Part shown: positions 43,487 to 52,612 of the stretch, in pieces
Layout of the letters: every line of letters starts with the position of its first letter
Numbering within the stretch: position 1 is the stretch's first letter
Assembly (NCBI RefSeq): GCF_000223905.1
Contig: NC_015948.1
Location: 1,922,001 to 1,986,000, forward strand
Origin: Haloarcula hispanica ATCC 33960
GTDB lineage: Archaea > Halobacteriota > Halobacteria > Halobacteriales > Haloarculaceae
Direction of reading: 5' to 3'
Length of the DNA: 64,000 nt
Notes under the pieces: generated by a model
What the model saw: only the letters and a program-made list of their open reading frames with translations
Databases searched by the model: none
What the model was told of the DNA's origin: nothing
Translations under genes and position numbers: made by a program

Positions 43487-44526
43487 TGCAGTCGGCGCCG
43501 TTACCGGAAACGCTCGCGAACCTGCTGGACCTCGACCCCAACAGCACGGCCGTGATGATCGTGCTGAGCCTCGTCGGAGCTGGACTCATCGGGACGCTCA
43601 TGATGACGAACACGGCGCTTGCCGGTCCGTGGGCGAAGCGAAAGATTACGGCCGCGTTCACCGACCGCATCGCCGTCGACCGTATTGGCCCGTACGGGCT
43701 GTTCATTATCGTGGCTGACGCCGTTCGCCTGCTATCGAAGGAACTCATTGTTCCCGAAGGCGTCGACCGACCGGCGTGGGACCTCGCGCCGCTGATTATC
43801 GCCAGTACCGCGCTGCTCGGCTTTGCCGTGATTCCGATGGGGAACGGCATTCACCTCGCCGACCCCGAGGTCGGGCTGGCGTACGTGTTCGCCGTGGCCT
43901 CGACCACGTCGATCGGTCTCGTGATGGCCGGCTACGCATCGAACAACAAGTACTCGTTCCTTGGCGGGCTGCGCGCCGTCGCGCAGAACCTCGCCTACGA
44001 GATCCCGCTCATCCTGACGGGCGCGTCGGTGGTCATCTTCGCCGGTTCGCTCCAGATGAGCGAGATCGTCGCGGCCCAGCAGCAGTCCCTTATCGGCCCG
44101 CTGCCGTCGTGGTACGCGTTCGTGAACCCCTTCGCGTTCGTGCTGTTCATGATCGCGAACCTCGCGGAAGTCGGCCGGAACCCGTTCGACATCCCCGAAG
44201 CGCCGACCGAAATTGTCGCCGGGTATCAGACCGAGTACTCCTCGGTGTACTTCGTCCTGATCTACCTCGGGGAGTTCATCCACATCTTCCTCGGCGGGGC
44301 GATCATCGCCACGATCTTCCTCGGTGGGCCGGCCGGTCCGGTCCTGCCCGGCATCGTCTGGTTCCTCATCAAGATCTGGGGCGTCTTCCTGTTCACGCAG
44401 TGGGCCCGTTCGGCGGTGCCCCGCGTCCGGATCGATCAGCTTATCGAAATCGGCTGGAAGGGAATGCTGGTGCTCTCGCTGGCGAACCTACTGCTGACCG
44501 CGGTTATCGTCGGGGTGACCGTCTGA
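43486..44526 (+). CDS. nuoH: NuoH, membrane subunit of complex I
   Basis: A 346-residue protein with eight or nine membrane helices that links the redox arm to the proton-pumping arm. Signatures are RIAVDRIGPYGLFIIVADAV, the acidic NLAEVGRNPFDIPEAPTEIV loop beside the quinone chamber, GYQTEYSSVYFVLIYLGE and RSAVPRVRIDQLIEIGWKGM. Its TGA overlaps the ATG of a 16-codon ORF. Confidence 0.95.
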   Translation: MQSAPLPETLANLLDLDPNSTAVMIVLSLVGAGLIGTLMMTNTALAGPWAKRKITAAFTDRIAVDRIGPYGLFIIVADAVRLLSKELIVPEGVDRPAWDLAPLIIASTALLGFAVIPMGNGIHLADPEVGLAYVFAVASTTSIGLVMAGYASNNKYSFLGGLRAVAQNLAYEIPLILTGASVVIFAGSLQMSEIVAAQQQSLIGPLPSWYAFVNPFAFVLFMIANLAEVGRNPFDIPEAPTEIVAGYQTEYSSVYFVLIYLGEFIHIFLGGAIIATIFLGGPAGPVLPGIVWFLIKIWGVFLFTQWARSAVPRVRIDQLIEIGWKGMLVLSLANLLLTAVIVGVTV

Positions 44527-44576
44527 TGACGGCCACGCGAACCGACCCACGAGCGACCGGAGGTGACCTGTCATGA
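44526..44576 (+). CDS. Possible 16-codon linker ORF between nuoH and nuoI
   Basis: The ATG (44526-44528) overlaps the nuoH TGA, and the TGA (44574-44576) overlaps the nuoI ATG (ATGA). The peptide would be MTATRTDPRATGGDLS. The nuoI ribosome-binding motif GGAGGTGA (44559-44566) lies inside it. The arrangement would let ribosomes pass from nuoH to nuoI without leaving the message. Translation is not proven. Confidence 0.4.
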   Translation: MTATRTDPRATGGDLS

Positions 44577-45034
44577 TCGGAATCCTGAAATCCATGGCGA
44601 CGACGATGAAACACGCCCTCGACGGGGAGACGTTCACGGTGGAGTACCCGGACGTCGCCCCCGAGGTGAGCCCCCGCTTCCGCGGCGTCCACAAGTGGAG
44701 CCAGGAGCGGTGTATCTGGTGTCGACAGTGTGAGAACGTCTGCCCGAACAACACGATCCAGATCGTGATGGACGAGCAGCGCAACGGCGAGCAGTACAAC
44801 CTCCACATCGGCCAGTGTATCTACTGCCGGCTGTGTGAGGAAGTCTGCCCGACCGACGCCATTCTCCTGACCCAGAACTTCGAGTTCACCGCGGACACGA
44901 AAGACGAGTTCGCCTACGACAAGGAACAGCTCAAGAACGTCCCGTGGTACAAGGACATCGACCCACTCGAGTCACGCGAACCGGACCGGGGCGCGTGGAT
45001 CGGCGAAGGCGACGGCGAAGTGGACTACCAGTAA
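44573..45034 (+). CDS. nuoI: NuoI, two-cluster ferredoxin subunit of complex I
   Basis: A 153-residue peripheral subunit that binds two [4Fe-4S] clusters, N6a and N6b. Both motifs are complete: CIWCRQCENVCP and CIYCRLCEEVCP. With NuoE, F and G absent, this subunit is a probable entry point for electrons from an unknown donor, perhaps ferredoxin or F420-like; that is an inference. GGAGGTGA is five bases before the ATG. A 293-base gap follows before nuoJ1. Confidence 0.95.
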   Translation: MIGILKSMATTMKHALDGETFTVEYPDVAPEVSPRFRGVHKWSQERCIWCRQCENVCPNNTIQIVMDEQRNGEQYNLHIGQCIYCRLCEEVCPTDAILLTQNFEFTADTKDEFAYDKEQLKNVPWYKDIDPLESREPDRGAWIGEGDGEVDYQ

Positions 45035-45327
45035 CTCCTTTTGCGACGGCTTTCAGCGGTTCTCTGTCGGGTCAAGCGTCGTTGCTGAACTGTCATCCGT
45101 ACGTGACTCGCCGAAACGACCGTCCGCTCAGCGAGGCCGCCCTTCCAGTATCACTCCCTGGGTAGAGCTACGGGCTCCACCGCTGCAATCCACCAGTTAA
45201 TTGATAGGTGTTCGCCAGCAGGACGGAAGTGCCCCGAAATCTGGGGGCCATACCGGCAAACAGTGGCTCTACTGGCGAGACGAAAGAGGAATCTTCAAAG
45301 GGACGCCGCAAAGAGTCTCCAAGTAAG
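45035..45327 (+). promoter_or_regulatory. Gap with possible internal promoter before nuoJ1
   Basis: The only long gap in the nuo cluster. AGTTAATTGA near 45193-45202 could be a TATA box, giving a start around 45225 and a leader of about 100 bases before nuoJ1. No coding frame is credible, and no strong ribosome-binding motif precedes the ATG at 45328. The membrane-arm genes nuoJ to nuoN may be partly transcribed from here. Confidence 0.4.
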
Positions 45328-45597
45328 ATGGCACTGGCAGAGTCAATTGCGTTCGCGCTGTTCGCTATGGTAACGGTGGGCAGCGCTGCGGGCGTCGTGT
45401 TAGTCCGGGACGTCTGGCACTCGGCGCTGTTACTGGGCGTGTCACTCGTCAGCGTCGCAGTGTTCTACGTAATGAACCAGGCGGCGTTCGTCGCAACGAT
45501 GCAGATCCTGGTGTATGTCGGCGGCGTCCTCGTCCTCATCACCTTCGCGGTGATGCTGACCCGCGAGGACGAGTCGGTGATCGAGGTGACACCATGA
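45328..45597 (+). CDS. nuoJ1: NuoJ N-terminal part (NuoJ1)
   Basis: An 89-residue protein matching the first three helices of NuoJ: MALAESIAFALFAMVTVGSA, WHSALLLGVSLVSVAVFYVM and the conserved VATMQILVYVGGVLVLITFAV, with the pi-bulge helix. The second half of NuoJ is encoded separately by the next gene, as usual in haloarchaea. The overlap is ATGA. Confidence 0.92.
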   Translation: MALAESIAFALFAMVTVGSAAGVVLVRDVWHSALLLGVSLVSVAVFYVMNQAAFVATMQILVYVGGVLVLITFAVMLTREDESVIEVTP

Positions 45598-45992
45598 CCA
45601 CAAAACCCGAACTACAGACGGAGGGGAGTTTCGTCGCTGGACTGGCCGCAATCGCCCTGTTCGTCGTTCTCGGTGCAGTGTTCATGGGCGTCTCGTTTCC
45701 CGCACCAGCGGGCTTCGGCGAGGGAGCGGCGATAACCAAGAGCCTCGGCGCGGCGCTGTTCGATATCGCCCCGAGCGCGATTATGGGCGAGGGTGAGACG
45801 GCCGTTCCCGGTGAAGGGTTCCTCGTCGCCTTCGAGGTCATCGACATCGTGCTGGTGGCCGCACTCGTCGGGGCCGTCATGCTCGCTCGCCGCGAGGTCG
45901 CCGGCGAGTCGGTCACGCTCGGTGTCGAAACCAAAGAAGACGAAGACGTGCCCGTTGCCGCTGACGGTGGCCCGGGAGGTGACGACTCGTGA
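45594..45992 (+). CDS. nuoJ2: NuoJ C-terminal part (NuoJ2)
   Basis: A 132-residue protein with two membrane helices (about 13-33 and 77-97). It supplies the last two helices of NuoJ, including EVIDIVLVAALVGAVMLARRE, typical of the family's end. The tail is acidic. It overlaps nuoJ1 by four bases and nuoK by four (GTGA). Confidence 0.88.
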   Translation: MTTKPELQTEGSFVAGLAAIALFVVLGAVFMGVSFPAPAGFGEGAAITKSLGAALFDIAPSAIMGEGETAVPGEGFLVAFEVIDIVLVAALVGAVMLARREVAGESVTLGVETKEDEDVPVAADGGPGGDDS

Positions 45993-46291
45993 TTCCGGCC
46001 GAGACGTATCTCCTCCTGTCGGCGGCCATATTCTGTATCGGCCTGTTCGGCATCCTCACGCGACGGAACGCGCTCATCTTCCTGATGTCCGTCGAGCTGA
46101 TGTTGAACGCTGCGAACATCAACCTCGTCGCGTTCTCGCTACAACACGGGAACCTCACCGGTCAGGTGTTCAGCCTGTTCACGATGGCACTCGCCGCCGC
46201 GGAGGTGGCCATCGGGATCGGTATCGTCCTGGTCCTGTACCGCAACTTCTCAGACGTGGACGTGACGAAGGCGACGACGATGAGGTGGTAA
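45989..46291 (+). CDS. nuoK: NuoK, membrane subunit of complex I
   Basis: A 100-residue, three-helix antiporter-like subunit. The two Glu used for proton transfer are present in SVELMLNAANINL and AAAEVAIGIGIVLVLYR. It starts with GTG, preceded by a GGGAGGTGA ribosome-binding motif (45974-45982). Confidence 0.95.
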   Translation: MIPAETYLLLSAAIFCIGLFGILTRRNALIFLMSVELMLNAANINLVAFSLQHGNLTGQVFSLFTMALAAAEVAIGIGIVLVLYRNFSDVDVTKATTMRW

Positions 46292-46294
46292 CAG

Positions 46295-48388
46295 ATGGCT
46301 GCATTCACATACGCTCCGGCGATTGTCCTGCTGCCGTTCGTATCGTTCCTCGTCGCGCTGTTTGCCGGCGACCGCATGCCGAAAGGCGGCGCGCTCGCGG
46401 GCATCACCGCGACGGGTGGATCGCTCCTGCTGTCGATCTGGGTCGCGCTGACGGTAGCCGGCGGTGAGGTTCACAACGAGATACTGTACCAGTGGACCAC
46501 GAGCGTCGAGTCGCTCCAGCTTAACTTCGGACTCCTGCTGGACCCGCTGTCGGCGCTCATGCTGCTTATCGTCTGTCTCATCTCGTTCCTCGTCCACATC
46601 TTCTCGCTCGGGTATATGAACGACGAGGGCGAGACCGGTCTCCCGCGCTATTACGCCGGGCTCGGCCTGTTTACGGCGAGCATGCTCGGGTTCGTCGTCG
46701 CCAACAACCTCCTGATGGCGTTCATGTTCTTCGAGCTGGTGGGCCTGTGTTCGTACCTGCTCATCGGCTTCTGGTTCCGTGACGACGGCCCGCCGAGCGC
46801 CGCGAAGAAGGCGTTCCTGGTCACCCGTTTCGGTGACTACTTCTTCCTCATCGGCGTCGTCGGCATCTTCGCCACCTTCGGGACCGGTCTCTTCGCCCCC
46901 ATTACGCAGGGCGGCGAAGTGGTCGCCGAGAGCTTCCCGATGCTTGCCGAACACGCCATCGTTGACGGCGAGACCGAAGGCATCGCGATGCTTGAGACAG
47001 TCGGCATGGGGCCACAGCAATGGTTCACCGTGCTCGGCCTCCTCGTGCTTGGCGGCGTCGTCGGCAAGTCCGCGCAGTTCCCGCTGCACACGTGGCTGCC
47101 CGACGCCATGGAAGGTCCGACGCCGGTCTCGGCCCTGATTCACGCAGCGACGATGGTCGCAGCTGGTGTGTACCTCGTCGCGCGTATGTACGGCTTCTAC
47201 GCGCTTTCGCCGACGGCACTGGCCGTCATCGCCCTTATCGGCGGCTTCACCGCGTTGTTCGCGGCGACGATGGGTCTGGTCAAACAGGAGATCAAGCAGG
47301 TACTCGCGTACTCCACCATTTCCCAGTACGGGTACATGATGCTCGCGCTGGGCTCGGGTGGCTACATCGCTGCCGTCTTCCACCTGACGACCCACGCCGT
47401 GTTCAAGGCGCTCCTGTTCCTCGGCGCGGGGTCGGTCATCATTGCCATGCACCACAACGAGAATATGTGGGACATGGGCGGTCTGAAAGACCGGATGCCG
47501 GTGACCTACTGGACGTTCCTTGCCGGCTCGCTCGCGCTCGCTGGTATCGTTCCCTTCGCCGGCTTCTGGTCCAAAGACGAGGTGCTGTACGAGGCGCTTA
47601 TCCACGGCTTCGGCACTGAGGGTGGTCTCGGCACGGCCTACCTCGTCGCGTACGCGATGGGGCTGCTGGCCGTGTTCTTCACCGGCTTCTACACCTTCCG
47701 GATGGTGTACCTGACCTTCCACGGTGACGCCCGCTCGGACACCGCGCGTGACCCCGAGCCCGTCCGCTGGAATGTCAAGGGCCCGCTGACGGTGCTTGGG
47801 ATTCTCGCGACGACGATCGGGTTTATCAACATGGCTCCGGTCGCGAAGCTCACCGGTGCCCACATCGACTTCCTCCACAAGTGGCTGACCGGGCCGGAGA
47901 ACGGTGGCTGGCCTGCGGCGCTCAACACTGGACTGCACCACTACGAGGGTCTCCTGCACGATGTTTCACACGTTGTGAAGGGCTACCCGCTTGGAGAGAC
48001 GCCGACACTGCTCGCTTCTGCAGGCGTCTCGCTCGGGCTGGCACTCGCCGGTGTGTTCGTCGCTCGGAGCCTCTATGCCGGTGCCGACCCGGTCGAGCAT
48101 ACGGACAAGCTTGGCGGTCTGAAGACGCTACTCATGCACAACTACTACCAGGACGAATATCAGGTGTGGCTCGCGACGGGTGTCACCTACCCGCTCGCCC
48201 GTGTGATGAACAAGTTCGACCAGGGTGTCGTCGACGGGGTCGTCAACGGCATCTCCAGCGTGAGCCTGTTCGGCGGCAGCCGCATCCGACGCATCCAGTC
48301 CGGCGTCGTCAGCAACTACGCGACGCTGTTGACGCTTGGACTCGTGCTCTTGCTTGCTGCCTTCGGCATCATGGGAGGGTGGTTCTAG
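46295..48388 (+). CDS. nuoL: NuoL, proton-pumping subunit of complex I
   Basis: A 697-residue antiporter-type subunit with about 15 helices and the long C-terminal lateral helix region. Key features are FFELVGLCSYLLIGFWF (Glu of the half-channel), GKSAQFPLHTWLPDAMEGPT with its Lys, ALIHAATMVAAGVYLVAR and KQEIKQVLAYSTISQYGYMM. Starts three bases after nuoK; its stop abuts nuoM (TAGATG). Confidence 0.95.
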   Translation: MAAFTYAPAIVLLPFVSFLVALFAGDRMPKGGALAGITATGGSLLLSIWVALTVAGGEVHNEILYQWTTSVESLQLNFGLLLDPLSALMLLIVCLISFLVHIFSLGYMNDEGETGLPRYYAGLGLFTASMLGFVVANNLLMAFMFFELVGLCSYLLIGFWFRDDGPPSAAKKAFLVTRFGDYFFLIGVVGIFATFGTGLFAPITQGGEVVAESFPMLAEHAIVDGETEGIAMLETVGMGPQQWFTVLGLLVLGGVVGKSAQFPLHTWLPDAMEGPTPVSALIHAATMVAAGVYLVARMYGFYALSPTALAVIALIGGFTALFAATMGLVKQEIKQVLAYSTISQYGYMMLALGSGGYIAAVFHLTTHAVFKALLFLGAGSVIIAMHHNENMWDMGGLKDRMPVTYWTFLAGSLALAGIVPFAGFWSKDEVLYEALIHGFGTEGGLGTAYLVAYAMGLLAVFFTGFYTFRMVYLTFHGDARSDTARDPEPVRWNVKGPLTVLGILATTIGFINMAPVAKLTGAHIDFLHKWLTGPENGGWPAALNTGLHHYEGLLHDVSHVVKGYPLGETPTLLASAGVSLGLALAGVFVARSLYAGADPVEHTDKLGGLKTLLMHNYYQDEYQVWLATGVTYPLARVMNKFDQGVVDGVVNGISSVSLFGGSRIRRIQSGVVSNYATLLTLGLVLLLAAFGIMGGWF

Positions 48389-49924
48389 ATGTGGGTCGCT
48401 GCACTGCTGCTCGTGACCCTGCTGGGAACCGGCCTCGTGTTCCTCTCGCCTGACCGCTACGCCGGAAAGCTCGCCGCAGCCGTCAGTGCGGTGCCGGCAC
48501 TTGGCAGCATCTACATGTACTGGGTGTACCTCACGCAGTACGGCGGGACGGGCAACGCACTGCTGTCGCCCGCCGACATCGCGTTCGGCCAGCAGATCCC
48601 GTGGATCACGCTGGGTGAGCTGGAAGTGTCGTACTACGTCGGCCTCGACGGCATCAGCATGCCGCTGCTCGCGCTGACGACGGTGCTGACGACGCTCGCC
48701 ATCGTGTCCGCGTGGACGCCCATCGACGAGCGCCAGTCCCAGTTCTACGGGCTGATGCTGTTCATGGAAGTGAGCCTCATCGGCGTGTTCTCCGCGCTCG
48801 ATTTCTTCCTCTGGTTCGTCTTCTGGGAGGGCGTCCTCATCCCGATGTACCTGCTCATCGGTGTCTGGGGCGGCCCGCGCCGGAAGTACGCCGCGATCAA
48901 GTTCTTCGTCTACACGAACGTGGCGTCGCTGATCATGTTCGCGGGGCTGTTCGCGCTCGTGTTCAGCACCGACCTCACGTCGCTGTCCCTGCCTGCGATG
49001 GCCGAGGCGTTCCGCACCGCGAGTGGGCTGCCGACCATCGCCGGCGTGAACCTGATGACCATCTCGTTTATCCTGATGTTCTTCGGGTTCGCGGTGAAGG
49101 TGCCCGTCTTCCCGCTGCACACATGGCTGCCCGACGCACACGTCGAGGCCCCGACGCCGGTGTCGGTCATGCTGGCCGGTGTCCTGCTGAAGATGGGGAC
49201 CTACGCGCTGCTGCGGTTCAACTTCACGATGCTCGCTGACACGGCGCGCCAGCTCGCCGTTCCGCTGGCTATCATCGGCGTTGTCAGCGTCATCTACGGC
49301 GCGATGCTCGCGCTGGCACAGCGTGACCTCAAACGCATCGTCGCCTACTCCTCGATTTCGTCGATGGGCTACGTCATCCTGGGCCTGGTCGCGTTCACGC
49401 CCTACGGCATGGGCGGGGCGACCTTCCAGATGATCGCCCACGGCCTCATCTCGGGGCTGATGTTCATGTGTGTCGGCGTTATCTACAACACGACGCACAC
49501 GCGCATGGTCGGCGACATGTCCGGCCTCGCGGACCGCATGCCCTGGACGGTTGGCATCTTCGTCGCCGCCGCCTTCGGCTACATGGGCCTGCCGCTGATG
49601 GCCGGCTTCGCCGGGGAGTACTTCATCTTCCAGGGTTCGTTCAACGCGCCGACACTCGGCGGGGCTGCACCGGTGTTAACCTCGCTGGCGATGTTCGGCA
49701 TCGTCATCGTGGCCGGCTACCTGCTGTGGGCCATGCAGCGCACGCTGTTCGGGGCCTTCAGTCTGGAGACGGACTACGAGGTCAGCCCGGCCGCGTTCCA
49801 CGACGTCGCGCCGCTGGCCGTGTTGCTCCTGCTGGTCATCGCACTCGGTGTCGCACCGGACCTCTCCTTTGCCATGATACAGGACTCGATTTCACCGGTT
49901 CTCGAAATCGGAGGTGGTGCATAG
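48389..49924 (+). CDS. nuoM: NuoM, proton-pumping subunit of complex I
   Basis: A 511-residue antiporter-type subunit with about 14 helices. Diagnostic parts are VGLDGISMPLLALTTVLTTL, FWEGVLIPMYLLIGVWGG (Glu), VKVPVFPLHTWLPDAHVEAP with its Lys, and LAQRDLKRIVAYSSISSMGY. Start and stop abut the neighbouring genes as TAGATG on both sides, which suggests translational coupling. Confidence 0.95.
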   Translation: MWVAALLLVTLLGTGLVFLSPDRYAGKLAAAVSAVPALGSIYMYWVYLTQYGGTGNALLSPADIAFGQQIPWITLGELEVSYYVGLDGISMPLLALTTVLTTLAIVSAWTPIDERQSQFYGLMLFMEVSLIGVFSALDFFLWFVFWEGVLIPMYLLIGVWGGPRRKYAAIKFFVYTNVASLIMFAGLFALVFSTDLTSLSLPAMAEAFRTASGLPTIAGVNLMTISFILMFFGFAVKVPVFPLHTWLPDAHVEAPTPVSVMLAGVLLKMGTYALLRFNFTMLADTARQLAVPLAIIGVVSVIYGAMLALAQRDLKRIVAYSSISSMGYVILGLVAFTPYGMGGATFQMIAHGLISGLMFMCVGVIYNTTHTRMVGDMSGLADRMPWTVGIFVAAAFGYMGLPLMAGFAGEYFIFQGSFNAPTLGGAAPVLTSLAMFGIVIVAGYLLWAMQRTLFGAFSLETDYEVSPAAFHDVAPLAVLLLLVIALGVAPDLSFAMIQDSISPVLEIGGGA

Positions 49925-51475
49925 ATGGTCGCACTCCCTGACTGGATGGCGCTCGCCCCGGCACTTTCGCTGGGCCTCGCCTCTCTGGTGTTGCTGCTAG
50001 CGGACTCGATCGACCCGGACACGACGAACACGGGGCTTCTGGCCGGCATCTCGGTGCTCGGCTCCCTGCTTTCCTTCGGGTTCGCCGGCTGGTTTATCAC
50101 CGCCGGCACCGGCATCGCCGATAGCACTGGCGTCGCACTGTTCAACAACCAGCTCGTCGTCGATCAGATGGCCCTGTTTTTCATGGCCATCGTCGGCAGC
50201 GTCACGACGCTGGTCGTGCTCGCGAGCTACGACTACGTCGCCGAACACAGCTACCAGGCCGAGTTCTTCGCGCTGGTCCTGCTGTCCGCGACCGGGATGA
50301 GCCTCCTGAGCGCGGCCAACAGCCTGGCGACGGCCTTCGTCGCGCTGGAACTCGTCTCGCTGCCGTCCTACGCGCTCGTCGCCTTCCTCAAGGAGAACAA
50401 GGGCAGCGTCGAGGCGGGATTGAAGTACTTCCTCATCGGCGCAGTGTCCTCGGCGGTGCTTGCCTACGGTATCTCGCTTGTGTACGCTGCGACGGGCGTC
50501 CTTCGATTCGACGGCGTCGCGACGGCCATTTCCAGTGGCACGGTCCAGACCATCGTCGACGGGTCGGTTCAGGCCCAGTCCGGTGAGCCTGCCGTCCCGA
50601 TGGCTATCCTCGGCGTCGGTATCCTGATGATTATCGGCGGCGTCGCGTTCAAGACGGCTTCCGTGCCGTTCCACTTCTGGGCACCCGAGGCGTACGAGGG
50701 CGCGCCAGCGCCGATCTCGGCGTTCCTCTCCTCGGCGTCGAAGGCCGCCGGCTTCGTGCTGGCGTTCCGCGTCTTCGCCGTCGCCTTCCCGATCGGTGAC
50801 CTGCTCGCCGCCGGCGGCGCGATCAACTGGGTGATGGCGTTCCAGATCCTCGCCATCGCGACGATGTTCATCGGGAACTTCGCCGCCGCGACCCAGGAGA
50901 CGGTCAAGCGGATGCTGGCCTACTCCAGTGTCGGCCACGCCGGCTACGTCCTCATCGGACTCGCCGCCGTGTCCGGCTCCGGTGAGGGACTGAGTCTCAG
51001 CATGAGTGCGGGGATGTCCCACCTGCTCGTCTACGGCTTCATGAACACGGGCGCGTTCCTGTTCATCGCGCTGGCCGAGTACTGGGGCGTCGGCCGCCGC
51101 TTCGAGGACTACAACGGCCTCGGCAAGGAAGCGCCGGTCGCCTGCGCGGCGATGACGGTGTTCCTGTTCAGCCTCGCCGGCCTGCCGATCGGCGGCGGGT
51201 TCTTCTCGAAGTTCTACCTGTTCCAGGCGACGCTCAACGTCAGCGCGTGGTCGCTGGCTGCCGCGCTCATCATCAACAGCGCGCTCAGCCTGTTCTACTA
51301 CTCCCGCGTCGTCAAGGCGATGTGGATCGAGGAACCGACCGGCAGCCGGACCATCGAGTCGTACCCGATGGGGCTGTACACCGCTGTGGTGGGCGCCGCC
51401 ATCGTGACGGTGCTCCTGCTGCCCGGCTTCAACCGCGTCTCCGAGATCGCGTTCCAGGCAGCGCAGTTGCTGTAG
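49925..51475 (+). CDS. nuoN: NuoN, proton-pumping subunit of complex I
   Basis: A 516-residue antiporter-type subunit, last gene of the operon. Features are DQMALFFMAIVGSVTTLVVL, FVALELVSLPSYALVAFLKE (Glu), FKTASVPFHFWAPEAYEGAP with its Lys, and VKRMLAYSSVGHAGYVLIGL. No nuoE, F or G gene occurs in the cluster, in line with the known haloarchaeal form that lacks the NADH-oxidising module. A T-rich tract follows the stop. Confidence 0.95.
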   Translation: MVALPDWMALAPALSLGLASLVLLLADSIDPDTTNTGLLAGISVLGSLLSFGFAGWFITAGTGIADSTGVALFNNQLVVDQMALFFMAIVGSVTTLVVLASYDYVAEHSYQAEFFALVLLSATGMSLLSAANSLATAFVALELVSLPSYALVAFLKENKGSVEAGLKYFLIGAVSSAVLAYGISLVYAATGVLRFDGVATAISSGTVQTIVDGSVQAQSGEPAVPMAILGVGILMIIGGVAFKTASVPFHFWAPEAYEGAPAPISAFLSSASKAAGFVLAFRVFAVAFPIGDLLAAGGAINWVMAFQILAIATMFIGNFAAATQETVKRMLAYSSVGHAGYVLIGLAAVSGSGEGLSLSMSAGMSHLLVYGFMNTGAFLFIALAEYWGVGRRFEDYNGLGKEAPVACAAMTVFLFSLAGLPIGGGFFSKFYLFQATLNVSAWSLAAALIINSALSLFYYSRVVKAMWIEEPTGSRTIESYPMGLYTAVVGAAIVTVLLLPGFNRVSEIAFQAAQLL

Positions 51476-51486
51476 ACGCCTGGCTA

Positions 51487-51496
51487 TTTTCTTTCT
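51487..51496. terminator. T-rich tract between convergent genes
   Basis: TTTTCTTTCT lies 12 bases after the nuoN stop and 21 before the stop of the convergent gene. On the plus strand it is a probable terminator of the nuo operon. Confidence 0.45.
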
Positions 51497-51516
51497 CACA
51501 CGCTTGTTAGCGAGGC

Positions 51517-52464
51517 TTACGCCGACTCGTAGACGAACACGCCGCCACTCTCGCGCTTCTCGACGCGGTCGGTGACTTCGAGTACGTCCAGGTGGCCGAC
51601 AGCCTCGCTCATCCCAGCGAAGTACTCCGTAGCGGGCAGGTCCCCGAACAGCGCCGTCATCACGTCACTGGGTGTCGTCGCCCCGCCGGAGACGATGTCG
51701 GCGACCTCCGCGGTGCGCTGGTCGTGTTCCGCGAGGATGTCGTCGATGCGTTCCTGCGGTGATGCAACGGGCTCGCGGTGGCCGGTGAGAAAACGGTCGT
51801 GGCCCTGCTCGCGGAGCCACCGGAGCGAGTCGTTGAACGCCGGCAGCACCCGCGGGCGCGTCCCGCTCTCGTCGGGCACCTGCAGGAACGGGTTGGGCGT
51901 GATGTCGCCCAGCACGTTGTCGCCGACGATCGCCTCACGGCGACCCTGAAAGTCGTACGAGAAGATGATTTCGCCGGCGGAGTGGCCCTGTACGGTGTCG
52001 ACCGTGAGTTCTGTGTCGTCGACGGTAGCGATATCACCAGCCGCGAGCGCGCGGTCGGTATCGACGCTCTGGGCGTAGGGCAGGAACGCTTCCGGTAGCT
52101 GTGTGACCGTCTCGGCAGTCTCGCGTGAGACGCCACACCGCTCGAAGAAATCCGCGAAATAGGACTGTTCAGTGTGTAGCTGCGCCGCGAAATCGCGCAT
52201 GATATCGGCTGCCGGCTCGCTGGCGAGGACACGCGCCCCCCGCTCGGCGAACCGGTTTGCCATGCCGAAATGGTCCGGATGCGGATGTGTGACCAGTACC
52301 TGCTCGATGTCATCTGGCGACAGCTCGCGTGCTTCAAGCGCCTCAACCAGACGCGACCACGCTTCCTCGCTGTCGGGTCCCGGATCGACGATGGTTCGTC
52401 GCGCGATATATGCATTGACTGGCCCGACCTGAAACGGCGTGGGAATCGATACCCGTGTGAACAT
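51517..52464 (-). CDS. Metallo-beta-lactamase-fold hydrolase
   Basis: A 315-residue enzyme of the MBL superfamily. The zinc motif is THPHPDHFG (HxHxDH), with further ligands in VDTVQGHSAGEIIFSYD and IVGDNVLG, and a last His in FLTGHREPV. A C-terminal winged-helix-like segment of about 80 residues is as in lactonase-like, LACTB2-type members. Substrate unknown; a thioester or lactone is likely. ATG 52464 begins MFTRVSIPTPFQVGPVNAYI, typical of the family, and the longer upstream frame is rejected. Divergent from the next gene by 148 bases. Confidence 0.85.
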   Translation of the reverse strand: MFTRVSIPTPFQVGPVNAYIARRTIVDPGPDSEEAWSRLVEALEARELSPDDIEQVLVTHPHPDHFGMANRFAERGARVLASEPAADIMRDFAAQLHTEQSYFADFFERCGVSRETAETVTQLPEAFLPYAQSVDTDRALAAGDIATVDDTELTVDTVQGHSAGEIIFSYDFQGRREAIVGDNVLGDITPNPFLQVPDESGTRPRVLPAFNDSLRWLREQGHDRFLTGHREPVASPQERIDDILAEHDQRTAEVADIVSGGATTPSDVMTALFGDLPATEYFAGMSEAVGHLDVLEVTDRVEKRESGGVFVYESA

Positions 52465-52612
52465 GTCTCCCCGTTGCAGGTGCCGGCGCAAAACAGTTCG
52501 TACCCGCGGGACACGTTTACCATCGTGGCCGCTCGCAGTCCCTCGATCAGCCGTGATTGGGGACTGTGTTCCGGGCACAAGAGATATATTCGTCCTTCGC
52601 GTAAGGTCATAT

